A stretch of 64,000 nucleotides of DNA, taken from the NCBI GenBank assembly GCA_024500155.1, contig CM044876.1, positions 9,615,001 through 9,679,000 of the forward strand, read 5' to 3'. This document shows, piece after piece, positions 1-12,428 of the stretch. The stretch is from Chenopodium formosanum. Its lineage: Eukaryota > Streptophyta > Magnoliopsida > Caryophyllales > Amaranthaceae. The translations under genes were made by a program, and so were the position numbers. The notes beneath the pieces are model-generated. The model did no database searches, was not told the origin of the DNA, and saw only the letters and a program-made list of their open reading frames with translations. Every line of letters starts with the position of its first letter. The stretch's first letter is position 1.

Positions 1-844
1 ATTAAAGCCTTGTAAATGGTAGAAAAGTTTCTAGTACATTTGCATGTGATACGCCAATGTTACATGAAAAAAGTTAAATTTTGGAATGGATGAACTGATT
101 GATGCACAGTTGCACACAGAGCACATAAATGCTATTTTAGTGAGTGTGTCAATATACTCCTGGAGTTTTATTTGTAAAACAGATGGGTTTTTCCATGAGT
201 GTGAAAATAGATGGGCTATTCCACGAGTCTGACGATATTCATCAAGTTGTAGATCTCTCGTTCAGTCGTTCTAGTCATCAGCTCCATGCTTTTATGTTCA
301 ACTGTAGAAGTGTGTTGTTGTAAAGAGTGATAGGTGGATACTTTCTATAAACCTGAAGTTGCTAGAAATGCATATCTTGGATATTAATGGGTTTGCAATC
401 CCTATTACTCTGAATAATCATTATTGTGGAAAAAATAAAAGTAAGGACTGTGAAATTCGTAGGGGACAAGTTTTGCTAATTTTTTGTAAAAAATATTTGT
501 TTATACAAAGATATATTATGTTGATATAATTTAATCTCACTATCTCAGAGATCTTTTGTAATATTGGTTGAAAACTAGAAACAAAATTCATATCGAAGGG
601 CACTTCCACTTTGCTTGTTCAGGGAATTCTTCTTAAAATCTGAAAGAGTTGGGGTCAGGTTGGTGCAGGGGTTTAGAAGAGGGAAAAGACCTTGCATGTT
701 TGCACAATAAGCAATGCGAGAGCTAACTCTTCACTTGGCTAAAAAATCACGTGACAATACTTGTTTCATGCTATTATGTTGTCTTATATGATCTTTATAA
801 ATAGCTATGCTAAACTATATCTTCCTATATATTCACATTTGCAG
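1..844 (+). other. Upstream intron(s) of the glycine-rich gene
   Basis: AT-rich sequence with no convincing coding exon. It ends in a good acceptor (TTTGCAG at 838-844) feeding the exon at 845. The start of the gene lies outside the window. Short open frames here look like chance. Confidence 0.5.
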
Positions 845-1461
845 AATGCAAGATGTGGAGCAGAAGGACAGACTCAAACAGTAGAGAAGCCTGTTTCTGT
901 AATTTCAAATGCACCTGGTAAGTTTGTTATTTCTGCAATTCACGAAATGGCTGAGATTTTGGATAGGAGTCTTCGACCACTGTCTGAATTTTTGCTTAGA
1001 AAGAATCCAATTGATTATAAAGACTCTTTACTATATCTATGTGGTCACTTTAGTTAAGGGAAGGAAATGCATGACTTTTTGATTTGTGGCTCTATCTGCC
1101 TGAGGTATTTCATGACCTGCTGGAAATGTAAAGATAGGTTGAATGTTGCCTTTGATTGTGGAACATACATATTTGGGTGATCAGTTGAAAATTGTTACTT
1201 CAGGGTAATGCCCATTTCTGGATAGTCTTGGTGCCATTGACATCAATTCTAAATATGTTTGCAGGTAAAGAGAAATCACCACTGCTTGATGATGGAGGAA
1301 CTGGATTCCCGCCACGTGATGATGATGGTGGTGGGGGTGGCGGAGGTGGTGGAGGTGGTAACTGGAGTGGCGGGTTCTTCTTTTTTGGTTTTCTCGCATT
1401 CCTTGGATTCTTGAAAGACCAAGAAAATGATGGACCCTATCAGAATTCTAGACGGAGATAA
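845..1461 (+). CDS. Glycine-rich YELLOW LEAF 1/RF2-like protein, last two exons (partial)
   Basis: Two exons can be joined: 845-917 and 1265-1461, with donor G|GTAAGT at 917/918 and acceptor TTTGCAG before 1265; the codon GGT (Gly) spans the junction. The visible C-terminus is about 89 residues. It has a polar stretch, then the segment LLDDGGTGFPPRDDD, a run of about eleven glycines, a hydrophobic stretch GGFFFFGFLAFLGFL that could sit in a membrane, and a charged tail ending in SRRR. From family knowledge this layout resembles the plant organelle glycine-rich proteins annotated as YELLOW LEAF 1 (chloroplast) or FERTILITY RESTORER RF2-like. That is recall, not a search, so I leave the symbol empty. 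The N-terminal targeting region is outside the window. The opposite-strand frame across the glycine tract is a shadow. Confidence 0.65.
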
Positions 1462-2106
1462 ATGGTTGCAGTCAAGTATCTTTATGTAGTTACTATCTTG
1501 CAAGTCTTTTACACTCTGATTGTACGGTCCGCATAGTAATTTTCTGTAGCTCATGGGGTAATTCCCATAATGAAACGATGTATTGATTTGGCAACAAATG
1601 AGTTCCATATTATTCCTTGATGCATCATAGTACTGCATCATTTTCCACAATCTTTTATCTTTTGGGTCGAACAACTTCACATACAAACCATATCAAATTT
1701 GTTAGGCATAAAATGTGAATGGTGATTGCTGAATAGCTTGTAGCCTTAACTATGATTAAAATCATTAATGTTGCCCCAAAGAGTTAAGTTATGTTGCCCT
1801 CACATACAAACCAAATTGTAGCCTTTATATTTTTGGATATTGGTTTAGATATTCGAAATTTTGAAAATTAATATTCGAATCTGCATTTGATATTCGCTTT
1901 TTCGGATTGGATATATGGTTCTAAATGAAAATTCGGATCATTCAATTCCTTGTTGAATTCTATTTTTGGGTTTGGTTAGGAGGAGAAAGGAAAGGAAGAG
2001 ACGCTACTTAAAGAAAATCCCTAGCCACTCTGTTTATCTAATATCAACATATAAACACTCATTTTCCAATGTTGATTTAGAACATGTGTTTACTTATTTG
2101 AACTTA
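1462..2106. other. 3' UTR and intergenic DNA
   Basis: The proximal part is presumably the 3' UTR of the glycine-rich gene. From about 1840 to 1960 it holds low-complexity repeats of TATTCG/ATTCGGAT-like words. No gene is visible. Confidence 0.5.
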
Positions 2107-2454
2107 CTAGGTTAAGTCCCGTGCCATGCACGGTAATAATTAAACTTTACAACAAAATTATAAAGAGTGGTGTTAATTCAACAATAATTTAACCTAAAAC
2201 AATATTTGTAACAAAATAATAGTCTTTAGTTAAAGATATTAATGGTCAAAGTTGTGTCTCGACAAATGTGCAAATCCTACTATAAATTTTAATCTATAAA
2301 ATGATTTTGTTTAGTTGTTCTTATAAACGTTATGTATAATTTTCAAAGTAGGCTACCAAAATAATTTTTTCTATTTTTAATTAAAATAAATTTTAAGTTG
2401 TGGAGGAAAAAAAATTGATAGTATTATAATAATCTTGGATATTGATATATTTCG

Positions 2455-3445
2455 ATACTTAATTTTAATCTATGTTAGTAGTATATTTGTAACTAAAAGA
2501 TTCTTATCATATAAAATATATGTTAAAAAAATAATTAAAAAAAAAATTAATTGAGTATGATTGGATTAAATGTGTTGCGAAAATGGAAATAAGTAATATG
2601 AGTATATTATAATTAAAATGGAAGTCATTCAAATTTGGCAAAAAAAAAAAAAAAAAAAAAAAGAGAATAAAAAAGGCGGGAAATTTTTTAATGACATCGT
2701 GACAAGTGTCACTTTAGGTTTGCTTTTACTCCTTTTAGTATCTATAAATAAACTAAAATAACAACCGCTGACATCATTACTTTTTAAAATTGTACACATG
2801 TGAAGCTGTTGTTAAAAAATTTCCCGCCTAAATAAATTGCTGACATCATATTCTTTTTTAATTTTTTATCTTAAATTATAACAATATTTTTGTAAGACAA
2901 TTATTTTTATTATTATATTATATTATATTAAACTCCATATTTTATATTATGAATTTATGAGTGACTATGGCTTTAAAATATAATTACTCTCGGTTATAGG
3001 GTACCCGTAATGCATATTTTGCTTAAGTTTTTACTCTTCTTCAAAATTAATAAGATCCATATATCATTGCAAATGGCAATTACTGGTTATGATTCTATAA
3101 TTTATCTCATATGAGGGACATATATAAAATATATATTTATTTTAATGAATTTTTTTATGTCGTGCATCGCACGGGGCTTATCTAGTAGATTAATACTTAA
3201 TTTCAATCTATGTTAATATATTTGTAACTATTAGATTCTTATCATATAAAATATATGTTAAAACAATAATAATAAAAAATTAATTGAGTATGATTGGATT
3301 AAATGTGTTGTGAAAATGGAAATAAGTATTATGAGTAGATTATAAAATGGAAGTCATTCAAATTTGGCAAAAAAAAAAGGATAAAAAAGGCGGGAAATTT
3401 TTTAATGACATCGTGACAAGTGTCACTTTAGGTTCGCTTTTAGTA
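2455..3445 (+). repeat. Roughly 255-bp direct repeat flanking Helitron B
   Basis: The sequence at about 2455-2730 recurs at about 3190-3445 with small changes. Both copies share TTGAGTATGATTGGATTAAA, the A-run after CAAATTTGG, and AAGGCGGGAAATTTTTTAAT followed by GACATCGTGACAAGTGTCAC. The copies lie directly left and right of Helitron B. Confidence 0.8.
2741..3185 (+). mobile_element. Non-autonomous Helitron B, 445 bp, nested in Helitron A
   Basis: It begins TCTATAAATAAAC after an A at 2740 and ends ATCTAG before a T at 3186, so it sits exactly between A and T as Helitrons do. The 3' hairpin CGTGC-atc-GCACG lies about nine bases before the terminal CTAG. There are no open frames and no Rep/helicase domain, so it would depend on an autonomous partner. 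Confidence 0.75.
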
Positions 3446-3461
3446 TAGGTTAATTAATTGA

Positions 3462-4057
3462 CTCATTTTAGCTGCAATATGGATTTGAGTAACTTTTATC
3501 AAAACTTTTTTTCCCAATAACTTATCTAAACAGTGAAAGCATTACAATATGTGAGTTAGCACTAATTCGGCTTGAGATCCACAAATACATAGTCGTTTGG
3601 GTGAAAATCCTCGTTTTGCCCTATCGATACTTACAAAGATCTAAAACTCTACATCGTTAATCCACGCCTGGCGAACAAACAAAATTAATTAAAAAAATTT
3701 TGGGGCTCACCATCAATATGAACACCAGTGAAACCCCCTACCTTAAAGGCCTAAACCTTGGAGAGAATTAGGAAAACTCTCCCTAAGAGAAATCTTAAAG
3801 GAAAGAATTATGAAATCGTAGGTACTTATTTTTTTTTTTTTTTAAGTCAAATCGTAGTTACTTTTAGAGTTTACTTTTAAAATTACCAATAAATTACTTT
3901 ATTATTGATTTTCCCTTAATAGTTGATATATGTAACATCTAATTATTGTTTTCACTATCTTCTTTTTATCTTAGTAGTCACATAAAAACCCCAAACATAA
4001 CCAACATTGCGGAAAATGAGGGAGTATTTAATACTTCGTGCCAAGGATATCCATTGT
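3462..4057. other. Intergenic, no gene seen
   Basis: AT-rich DNA with a T-run at 3831-3843. Nothing coding is supported. Confidence 0.5.
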
Positions 4058-4070
4058 ACAAAAACATTAT

Positions 4071-4242
4071 TTTTGGTGTTCCACCCGATTCACACTTTGG
4101 GCTAATTCGGATTCGAGGATCAGTACTGGGTAGTTAAATTCCAGTCCCCTCCCAATTGTTGTTGTGGGAGATCGAACACAAGTCTTTCCTACTAAGTGAC
4201 AAGTGTAATCTCAATCACCAGTACACCAACAGCCAATTGGTT
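4071..4242 (-). mobile_element. tRNA-derived SINE, minus strand, with 13-bp target duplication
   Basis: The 13-mer ACAAAAACATTAT flanks the element exactly (4058-4070 and 4243-4255). Read on the minus strand, the head carries a degenerate pol III A box (GGTGTACTGGTGATTGAG) and a good B box (GTGTTCGATCTCCC). The body includes GAATTAGCCCAAAGTG and ends in a short A tail. At 172 bp with no coding capacity this fits a plant SINE. Confidence 0.8.
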
Positions 4243-4255
4243 ACAAAAACATTAT

Positions 4256-5000
4256 AATCCTACATGAATTGAAGAAAGTGTGATCAAAGGGTAGATAACA
4301 CACAATTGTGAAAGCAATCATAAAACACCCAGTTACAACCAATTCACATCCTCTTATACATTTGCTTCCCGATCCAATTCACATTTTACAGATTTTCTGC
4401 GATAGGACTCATGCATTATATTTAGTCACACATATAGCCATAAAGGTAATAAATTTGCACTAAAAATAACTCAAAAGCCAAATAATAAAAGTGGTATTTT
4501 TTTTTACAATAGTAATTCAATAAATCAATTGTCCCACATTAGGTAAAACTTGAAAATATCTATGTAGTTTACACCCTTTATTATTTTTTTTATATTAAAA
4601 TTAAAATAATAACCAAAGTGGATAATGGAGTGGCACCACCACCACTACTACCACCATCCTCCACCATCCAAGGATGTTTTATGTCAGTCACGTGCCAAGA
4701 CAGTTTTTTTCTTATGGAAAAATACTTTTTTTTTTTTTTTTTTACATTATTTGTGTGAGAAAAATCATTAAAAATAATTTATTTCCATGACAAGAAATTA
4801 AAAAAAATAAAAGCCAAATATGGTGGTAAATCTCTAGATTCACTCCCCCTTTTTCTAGGTGAAAAAAAAAACCAAAAAGCAATTAATGATTTTAATTATA
4901 ATTAGCAAAGATAATTGCACACATTCATACTCAAATAACGGCCATTTGACCCACTAATTAAAATCCCCGCAAAAATAATTTCTTATTACCCTCCAAAAAA
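4256..5000. other. Intergenic / distal promoter of the XRI1-like gene
   Basis: AT-rich, with an ACCACC microrepeat near 4635 and a T-run near 4726-4743. No coding region is supported. Confidence 0.5.
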
Positions 5001-5361
5001 TATATAAATATTAAAGTAAAATTATTTATTTTAGCGCAGAAAAGGGAAGAAGTTTGGGAGAAAGAAAGAGGAGAGAGAAAGTGAGAATAGACACGGCGTT
5101 TCATTTCATTTCTTAGTCTTTCAAGCACAAATCTCAAGCAATTTTTATTTTCTTCCTTTTTTTCCTTGATTTTTTAATTATTTTTTTCCTTTTTTATTTT
5201 TTAATCTGGGTATATAAGTGCATAAATTAGTATCATACAAAACAAGGGTTGTGTTGTGGGAGTAAACACTGGAGTAATTATTATAGTCTCAATCAATTGC
5301 AACGGCTATTTCTGAAGTAGTGAGATTTTGGTTTTTGGGGTGATAAAGTTTGATTAATCTT
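5000..5361 (+). promoter_or_regulatory. Core promoter and 5' UTR of the XRI1-like gene
   Basis: A TATATAAATA-like box lies near 5001. A purine-rich GAGAGA leader follows from about 5040, then CT-rich sequence typical of a plant 5' UTR, ending at the ATG at 5362. Placing transcription start near 5035 is inference. Confidence 0.45.
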
Positions 5362-8029
5362 ATGGATTTATATAATGATAAGTATGTTTACTGTTATTTG
5401 TTCTTAATTTTTGTTTTTTGATTTTTTTTGGGATTTTTTGGTTGATGGGGTTGGTTAAGGAATGCAGTTTTTGTGATTGATTTTTCTGGATTTTTGTGAT
5501 AGAAATGTGGAATATTGATGGTGGTTGGTTTATTATTTGTGGGTTGATTTCTGAATTTTGCATAAAAAATGCTTGATTTTTCTACTTTTTTGGGGTTTTG
5601 ATATGTATGAATTCTGGGTGTATTTGCTTGGTTTCGGTTGATTTTTGAGTGTTTAATCAGTTTTTAGGATTTGGGTTTTGACTTGATTAGTGGGCTTTAT
5701 TTCTGAAAAAGTTAGGTTAATTTTTTAGTGGGGTGGAGGGTTTGATGAGTAGCAGTTTTTTGTGTTTTATCATGAAATTCTCAATTGTTTTTAGGTTGGG
5801 CAGGAATTTATGTAGATTAATCTACATCTTGCTGTTGATTTTGCTTTTTTCTAGCCTTGTTGCTTGGATATAGATGCTTGATTGCATGCTCTACATTGGA
5901 TTGGGATTTTAGCAAAATTTAGACAATATACATCATACATTTTGCTTGTTTACTCTAATAATTTCAACAGCATTAGCATTGTTGTATGTGAATTTGCAAT
6001 GAGTGGATTTATGATGTTTTCGTTCATAATTGCTTTATTTGTTTTAATGGGAAGAAGTCGTTGGGTTAAATCGTGCTATCTTGGCTTGGATTCGTGTTTT
6101 GTTTGTTTTCGATAGTAATTTGAGTTGCATTGAGTTTGGTGTGGCTCTTATTAAGTAATTTTTCAGTTCATTTTCAATGTTTACGATGTTTTGTTGTGTC
6201 GAGTTTGATTGTTTATGAGTTGGCTGTCTATTGCTTCATATAATGATAGAAATGTATCTGATCTTGTGTATCTTTTTTGATACTTATTAGGGAATCATGG
6301 AAATGGCCAGGGGATGAGTATCTTCTTAGAAAGGAACCTAATTGCGGTGAGCTCTTAATTAAGCTGTAAATGCATTTGTAATTATTAGTTTTTTTGATGA
6401 TATCTTATTAGTACATTTATAGCAGATATGGCCAAGGCTAAATGTATGTTGAATGGTATGACTGTAACCCAAAATCAAGAAGATATTTCATACATGATTG
6501 AGGAATCCACTCCGATTAAGGCTTGTGGAGACTTGGCTTATCAATTTAATACCTCTGGTGAGACCTCCATCTTCCAAACAAACCCCTTCAATTGGACAAT
6601 TTTGTGTTTATTATCAAGTGTTTATGACACTGTTAGTTACAGAGATTATGAGTAAGACTCCTCAAGAATGTAAAGAGTACACTTCTCAAGTTAAGCGACG
6701 GCGTGTGCTGGACTTTGATAATACTGCTGATGATATTACATCCTCATTTCTCAAATCCAAGGTTGATTCTTGACTTTGCTTTATTTGTGAAGTTATTAAT
6801 GTATGAACTGTCTTTGATTATCGTATGTCCACTTGTGTTTATGTGATGCTGCTACCGAACAATGTTTTGAGGCATACTTAATACGAAGTAGGAATCTATT
6901 TCCTTTGTCCTCCTCTTTGTAAATGCGTATATGTTACAGATTGTCAAATACTTATGATCAATACAATTTATTCATGTATTTTCTATTCTCTTGGCACTTG
7001 AGCTTTATCTCTAGTGAACTATTGATGTACTTTTGGCATCCAATTGTGTTTGGAGCATATGTAGAATTGTGGACATCAAATTCAGCCTTGTTTGTTTTAC
7101 AGGAAAGGATGGATTCTTTTGATGACATTGATATACTACCTGAAATGTCAGAGTGGGAAGCTTGTTTGCAAGGTTTGCTTCTTTAGTCGTGGGATTTGAA
7201 TAGGTTTTGTGCATTTGTTTTATGATTTATATTTGACAATCTATTGTTTATCAGAGGATTTGTGCTTTGAGGATTTAGTTCAATCTGAAGCTTGGCTTGC
7301 TGATTGCCTTATTGACACTGACATGAATACTAGCTCCGATGATGGGTATGTAATTCACTCAAAATTTCAAATTCATGTTATTTTCTTGATCTATTTGTTG
7401 CTCAGTGTGCTTGAATGGATCCCATTGAAATGCAGGAATGCTGCTGTCACATCTGACATTCAAATTGGTATCAATGGTATGCCTGATGCAAATTTGTGTA
7501 GTGTTCTTAAAGATGTTTGTAAATATACATGATCCTTGGTATTAATACCGATTTGTGTTTCCAGAGGTTTGCAATATCACAACTGATTCAGGACCCAGTA
7601 TGTCACAGCGACCAGTCAGAAGTTCTCGAAATGTCATTTTTAAAGGTACTTTGCATTTCTTCTTGTGCTTTGCTTTCAGTGACTCAATTCTTGGGCTTAA
7701 TAGCTACGGAGTATGATGCTTGTACCTTGCAATACTCATCTGGCTGTTTATGAAATGTAGGCAGGAAGTCTTTCATGAGAGCACCAACAAAACTCCCTTC
7801 CTCTGTTGCTTATCCATTTGATTTTATTAAACCCTCTGGAGTTAGTGGAGATGTGACTCTTAAAGATATAAATCAGCGGATACTTACTCCTCCATCGAAA
7901 TCCAAGCAAGTTAAGGAAGACCCTGCCTACCCTACTTCAGCCTTTTCCGGGAAGCCTGTTGTTGGAAAAACCAAAATTCCTACTCAAGGAGGAAAAGGTA
8001 GCATCACAATTATGAGAACAAAAGGATGA
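5362..8029 (+). CDS. XRI1: XRI1-like protein (X-ray induced transcript 1), nine exons
   Basis: Exons: 5362-5381, 6291-6346, 6426-6557, 6643-6761, 7103-7172, 7255-7345, 7436-7476, 7565-7645 and 7761-8029. All junctions are GT-AG and in phase, giving 292 residues. The N-terminus is MDLYNDKESWKWPGDEYLL. The middle contains TPIKACGDLAYQ, the basic patch KRRRVLDFD and acidic/aromatic blocks (SEAWLADCL). The C-terminal domain is the most diagnostic: RPVRSSRNVIFK, then RAPTKLPSSVAYPFDFIKPSG and DVTLKDINQRILTPP. These match the conserved C-terminus I know from Arabidopsis XRI1, a nuclear protein induced by ionising radiation, needed for male and female meiosis, and reported to interact with MND1. The last exon uses acceptor GTAG|GCAGG; using the AG four bases later would break the frame. 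The 909-bp first intron follows only 20 coding bases, a position often used for transcriptional enhancement. Function in this species is inferred from homology. Confidence 0.85.
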
Positions 8030-8470
8030 ATGCTAAGCCATCTTCCCATTTCCGCGGCTCCATTTTGCCCTTTTTGCTCTTATCATCTGGGGGCTGTGAA
8101 ATGGTTTGGCATTGTATTGCAAGGTCAGGTTAATTATATATATCTATGCATTACACAAATGCACAACACATGGAAGTGTTAGTGCACGAAAGATGCAAGT
8201 GTTGCAAGGTTGAGAGCTGATTTTTTGCAAATCTTTTGGTTCTTCGGGCGGCTACAATTTCAGGGGTATTCTTTAGCCTGTTACAAAATATGTAGCTTAG
8301 ATTTTATAAATCCTTAAATTATTTTGGTGGTCTGTACATGGTTATCTATTGGTTCATGAAATACAAATTTCTTGATGTATCTACTTGATGTTGCTTCTAA
8401 ACATTGGGATGAAATGAAAAGAGTTGTTTTTAAGGTAGAGACTTGCTTCTTATTCCCAAGCATTATTTAT
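8030..8470 (+). other. 3' UTR of the XRI1-like gene
   Basis: Non-coding sequence after the stop; the transcript end is not defined by a clear signal. Confidence 0.35.
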
Positions 8471-8727
8471 CATTGAAGCTTTTTAATTATTGCAAACAGT
8501 TGATTTAGTAATGTTATTTGGACCCAAATTTATGTGAAAAAGGAGGGTATGACAAATAAGAAAAAGAAAAGGACTTGTCCAATCAATGTAGTATAGATTA
8601 GTCAATGCTTTACTTGCATTTGATTGGACTGTTATAGGCTCCTTGGTTAGACTATTGTTACCTAATTCTCAACATGAAAGACTGGTATGGGAACATAATT
8701 TGCTACCTAGATGATAGTTCAAATTAT

Positions 8728-8840
8728 GCTAAAGGTCTGTTCTATTCAGCTTAATTTTAGTTCAATTCAGTTCCCAATTTCCTTCTCTTACAAACATATC
8801 ATTCAGCTCTAGCTAGTTCATCAAAGTTCAAGTGTTTTCA
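8728..8840 (+). repeat. Degenerate copy of the TTCAG-rich Tourist-like MITE
   Basis: It starts GGTCTGTTCTATTCAGCTTA and continues with the family's internal words (TTCAATTCAGTTC, AATTTCCTTCTCT). No right terminus is recognisable, so it is a relic. Confidence 0.45.
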
Positions 8841-10455
8841 GTAAATCGAAACCTACATTAAGTTTGAATTGTAGTTTATGAGGAGTTTAACAAAATTGGC
8901 AACATAGGATGTGACTAAATTTGTGTTCAACATCGTAAAAGTATTAATTTACCAAGTTTTAGTAACAATTTGACTTAAGTTTGATCTCGGTTTGGATTTG
9001 GCTTAAGTCATTGTATCTAATCGTTAATCAAGTTTTGGATTTTTTATTCCAATTAACTTTGAAATTTCGACAATTTAATTTTATTCCAAACCAATTTGAT
9101 ATAGGATTAGGGTGGTATTTGATCCAATTTAGAATTCCAAATTAATGCAAGTTCCATTTTTTTGGCATAGTGGCTCACTAGTTTATTAACCTATTATCAA
9201 CTGGAAAAAGTCTAAACTTATGATTACATCACCATACTAATTACTTTAAAAGAGTTAAAACCCTTAATCAACTCAATCTCATTTGATATAATAATGATCA
9301 CATTCATATTTGATAATATGATTTGGAATGGATTAAATCCAATTTGCACTGCTAGCACCAAGCAATCACTTTTTACCATTATTGTATGATTTACAATATT
9401 CACTCATTTGACATATGCGTAGATTATAGTTATAAATAAATAATTTGGGATATTCATAAGATGATTAACTTTCAAGCCTAGGAGCTTTAGTGAGAGGTGT
9501 AAGCAGTTAAGCAAGCTTGTTGATTTATTGTTATAGATATAGGACGATTTTATGAGTACACAATTTAATGCAATGAAAAGTTAAAGATGCACGTCTTTCA
9601 CACACATATATCTTTGTATAAATACAATTTAACTTAATATTGTACTTGAGATATAAGGATAAACAAACATCCTTCTATTAAAAACGATATTTCTTTAATA
9701 TTTGAAAATTCACTAATTAATCACACTACTACGAAAATTATAATAATGATTAGGATAATTGTATACTATTAGTAAGAACAGATTATTAATTCCAAAAATT
9801 TAGGAACCGGTTTGGCTAGTTCCTATTCCGATTTGACAACCGGTTGTGCTCAACCCAGTATAAACACCAATAGATGTATCAATGACCTAAAAAATAGAGT
9901 AAAATGTGATTCAACAAGTATTTTGGTCCTCCACCAACTGTACTTATCTCCTGGGAATTAGAGATAAAGTTGTGGGCATGCTTGCCTACTTTGAGGGGGA
10001 AAAAAAAAAGAATAAACATAATTAATTAATTATTAATACTACACTAAAGAAAGACGTTGGAACTCTTGGAAGTTTATTAGATTGTTATATTTTTGTACTT
10101 TGTTTCTTCTTGTGTTTCCACCTTTGTTTGCTTTGACACTTTTATAATCTTTTTTTTACTAATTATTTTGCAAAGTTAAAGTTATTTTGTAGCTTAATAT
10201 GGTATTAAAATTAAAAAGGGTTTTATTATTTGGTTAATTTGGTTTTGGTAAAAGTCGAGGAAGTTCATTGAGATGCCAAAATTCTCTTCTTTGAGTTGTC
10301 ATTTTCTGATAAATTTGTAGCCTTTTCTTTCTTGTCACTGTTTATTTGTGGGACAATTCATAATTTCTTATCTAACAGTGGTTAGAATTTTTAATGCTAT
10401 CACGTGTAACTTGGGTTATTTTAACTAGGGTAATGTATTTCAGGGTAATTTATAT
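8841..10455. other. Intergenic, no gene seen
   Basis: AT-rich DNA without long frames, splice-bounded exons or clear repeat boundaries. Confidence 0.5.
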
Positions 10456-10585
10456 TAGGGTCTGTTATCTTCAAATTATTTTCGGTTTAGTTCAGTTTAG
10501 TTCTTAATTTCCTTCTCTCATAAGATATTCAGTTCAATTCAATTCAATTCAACTCCAATAAGTTCAATTCAGTCAATCAGAACAT
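10456..10585 (+). repeat. Degenerate Tourist-like MITE relic
   Basis: It opens with TTAGGGTCTGTTATCTTC and continues with TTTAGTTCAGTTTAGTTC and a run of TTCAA units, matching the interior of the intact copies. The right end is lost. Confidence 0.45.
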
Positions 10586-10670
10586 GCCTTCAGTGTATGT
10601 ACTCGTTCAGATTAATCATAGTAAATTACGTGGTCATTTGATTAAACATAAGTGTATTAATTTGAAGTAA

Positions 10671-10848
10671 GGGCCTGTTCAATTCAGCTTAATTTCAGCT
10701 CAGTTCAGCTCCAATCATTTCAACTCCAATTAATTTAGTTTAGTTCAGCTTAGTCCAGCTCCTAATTTTCATTCTCTCATAAAATATTCATTTTAGCTTA
10801 GCTTAGTTCAATTCAGTTCAGCTCAGTTTAGTTTTTGTGAGCAGGCCC
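10671..10848 (+). mobile_element. Tourist-like (PIF/Harbinger) MITE with TAA duplication
   Basis: The terminal inverted repeat starts GGGCCTGTTCAATTCAGC and ends GTGAGCAGGCCC. The 3-bp duplication TAA is present on both sides (10668-10670, 10849-10851). The interior is built from TTCAGTTCAGCTC words. The 178-bp length, GGGCC termini and TWA target duplication are the hallmarks of Tourist/Harbinger MITEs. Confidence 0.75.
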
Positions 10849-12120
10849 TAAGTTTTATTATTTGTAGTTTCAATTTTTTTTAATTGAAAAAGTTTGTTAA
10901 CTTGGACTAACTTAGAAGATATAATTATAATTTCTTCACTTCATAGGCAGTTTTTTTTTCGAATTTACACTTTTTTGTAATCAAACCTTGTAGTTATTTA
11001 CTTTATTTCAAATGTCAAATAGACTAAAATTTATAGAAATTTCCAATTTCCAATAGCTATTATCAATATTTTGGCTTGTAAGCTCAATATATCCCGTGCA
11101 TTAGCATGAGTACATTCTAATTCCTTTAATTCCGAAGTCATAAACTATCCTAGTGCAATCACTCGTGCATGGATGCCTAATCCATTTACTGCACACGTCT
11201 GAAGTACGGAGCATGTATCATCCATTCATGGTTCATCCTCAAAGATATACTAGTTGTGAAATGGCCAATACTGACAGAATTATAAATATATGTAGGTAAG
11301 AAATGTTGTATGTGGACGCCACTAAGCATTGCTTTCAACCACAATTGTAAATGTAAATGTAAATGAGTTGAAAAGTCATATAGATATGTTTATGTAATTT
11401 GAATGTGAAGCATGTCAGCTTTACTAATAGTAGTATTAAGAGGAGAATATAGCATGGGCAAGGTGTGGGAATTTGTACCTTGAAAGTTTTGATTGCTTTA
11501 AACTAGTACAACTTGTGTTTGTAATCTTGTAATATGCTATCAATATGTGTAGATTAACACTTTAATTTGGGTCGTGTTTAGGAGGATGGCCCAAAGCCTT
11601 AATGTTTAGCAATGACTAACTAATGATCTGCGTCAATTACATCCTTAATAAATAAAAGACAATTGACTTGTTGTCCAATTGTTAGTAGAATATTATAACA
11701 GACTCAAATGAGCCAACTCTATTCATTAACTATAGAACCATGTTAAAAGGGGAAGGAAAGAAACTAAATAGGAAATAGCTACGCTGGAAATCCAATCACC
11801 TAAGCAACATCTTCCATCTTGATACATATTAAAAAAAAAAAGCTAACAAAATCACACGTGATTGTGTTTTTCCATATGTATAAAGCATAAACATTAAACA
11901 TCAATGAAAATGAAATTTGTAACCCCAACGAAATTTAAAGTATATTCCGTAACTATTTTGTGAAATGGAGGCAACATTAACTTTAACCTTTAGGTTAGGA
12001 GGTTTAGACATAATTTAAGTGCTCTTATATTCTAGAAAACCTAAACCCTTGCACGAACCCAATAAAGCCGTTGCAATCAAATAAAAATGGAGGGAAATAA
12101 CAAGTCTATTAGATATTTGA
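10849..12120. other. Intergenic, no gene seen
   Basis: AT-rich; small simple repeats such as TGTAAA x4 near 11346-11362. Nothing coding is supported. Confidence 0.5.
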
Positions 12121-12428
12121 ACAAGGATATGTTATGTTTGGTAGCTTATGTGCTCTGGACCATGCGGCCCAAGTGCACAAGCCTGTTAAAAATCTACCAT
12201 ATTCATGACCCAATTGTTCCCGGGTTTGGGCTGTCTTCTGGCCCAATTGCAATTCTTAGAAAAAGCCCAAATCAGGCCCAAAGTGGGGCCCAATATTGAA
12301 CATGTAGCGTAAAAAGGTTGATTGAATTTCCGGATTAAATGGGATTGATTGGGCGGCAAAAGTTTGGTTTATATAGAAACAAATTGCTGAATTTGGTTTT
12401 CCCCAGAATTATTATTCACGGATGAAGA
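12030..12428 (+). promoter_or_regulatory. GCCCA-rich (site II-like) promoter
   Basis: The stretch carries several GCCCA/TGGGC motifs (near 12168, 12229, 12240, 12266, 12277 and 12288), a telo-box-like AAACCTAAACCCTT near 12039, and a TTTATATAGA TATA-like box near 12369. In plants, TCP-bound site II motifs plus a telo-box are common in promoters of housekeeping, ribosomal and mitochondrial protein genes. It lies directly upstream of the short frame at 12429. Confidence 0.45.

Larger units (their letters stand above)
2107..3461 (-). mobile_element. Non-autonomous Helitron A (minus strand), interrupted by Helitron B
   Basis: Read on the minus strand, the 3' end is a classic Helitron terminus: a hairpin CCGTGC-atg-GCACGG, a short spacer, then CTAG at 2110-2107 followed by T. 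The 5' end is less certain. The best candidate is TCAATTAATTAACC starting at 3461, which precedes the TATACTAAAAG word also seen at the 5' ends of the Helitrons at 27576-28277 and 38252-39096. The interior has no coding capacity. Nested element B lies at 2741-3185, and part of A is duplicated on both sides of it. Confidence 0.6.

Noticed and set aside
12087..12299. 70-codon frame upstream of the orphan exon
   Set aside because: It overlaps the GCCCA-rich promoter and has no family resemblance; likely chance.
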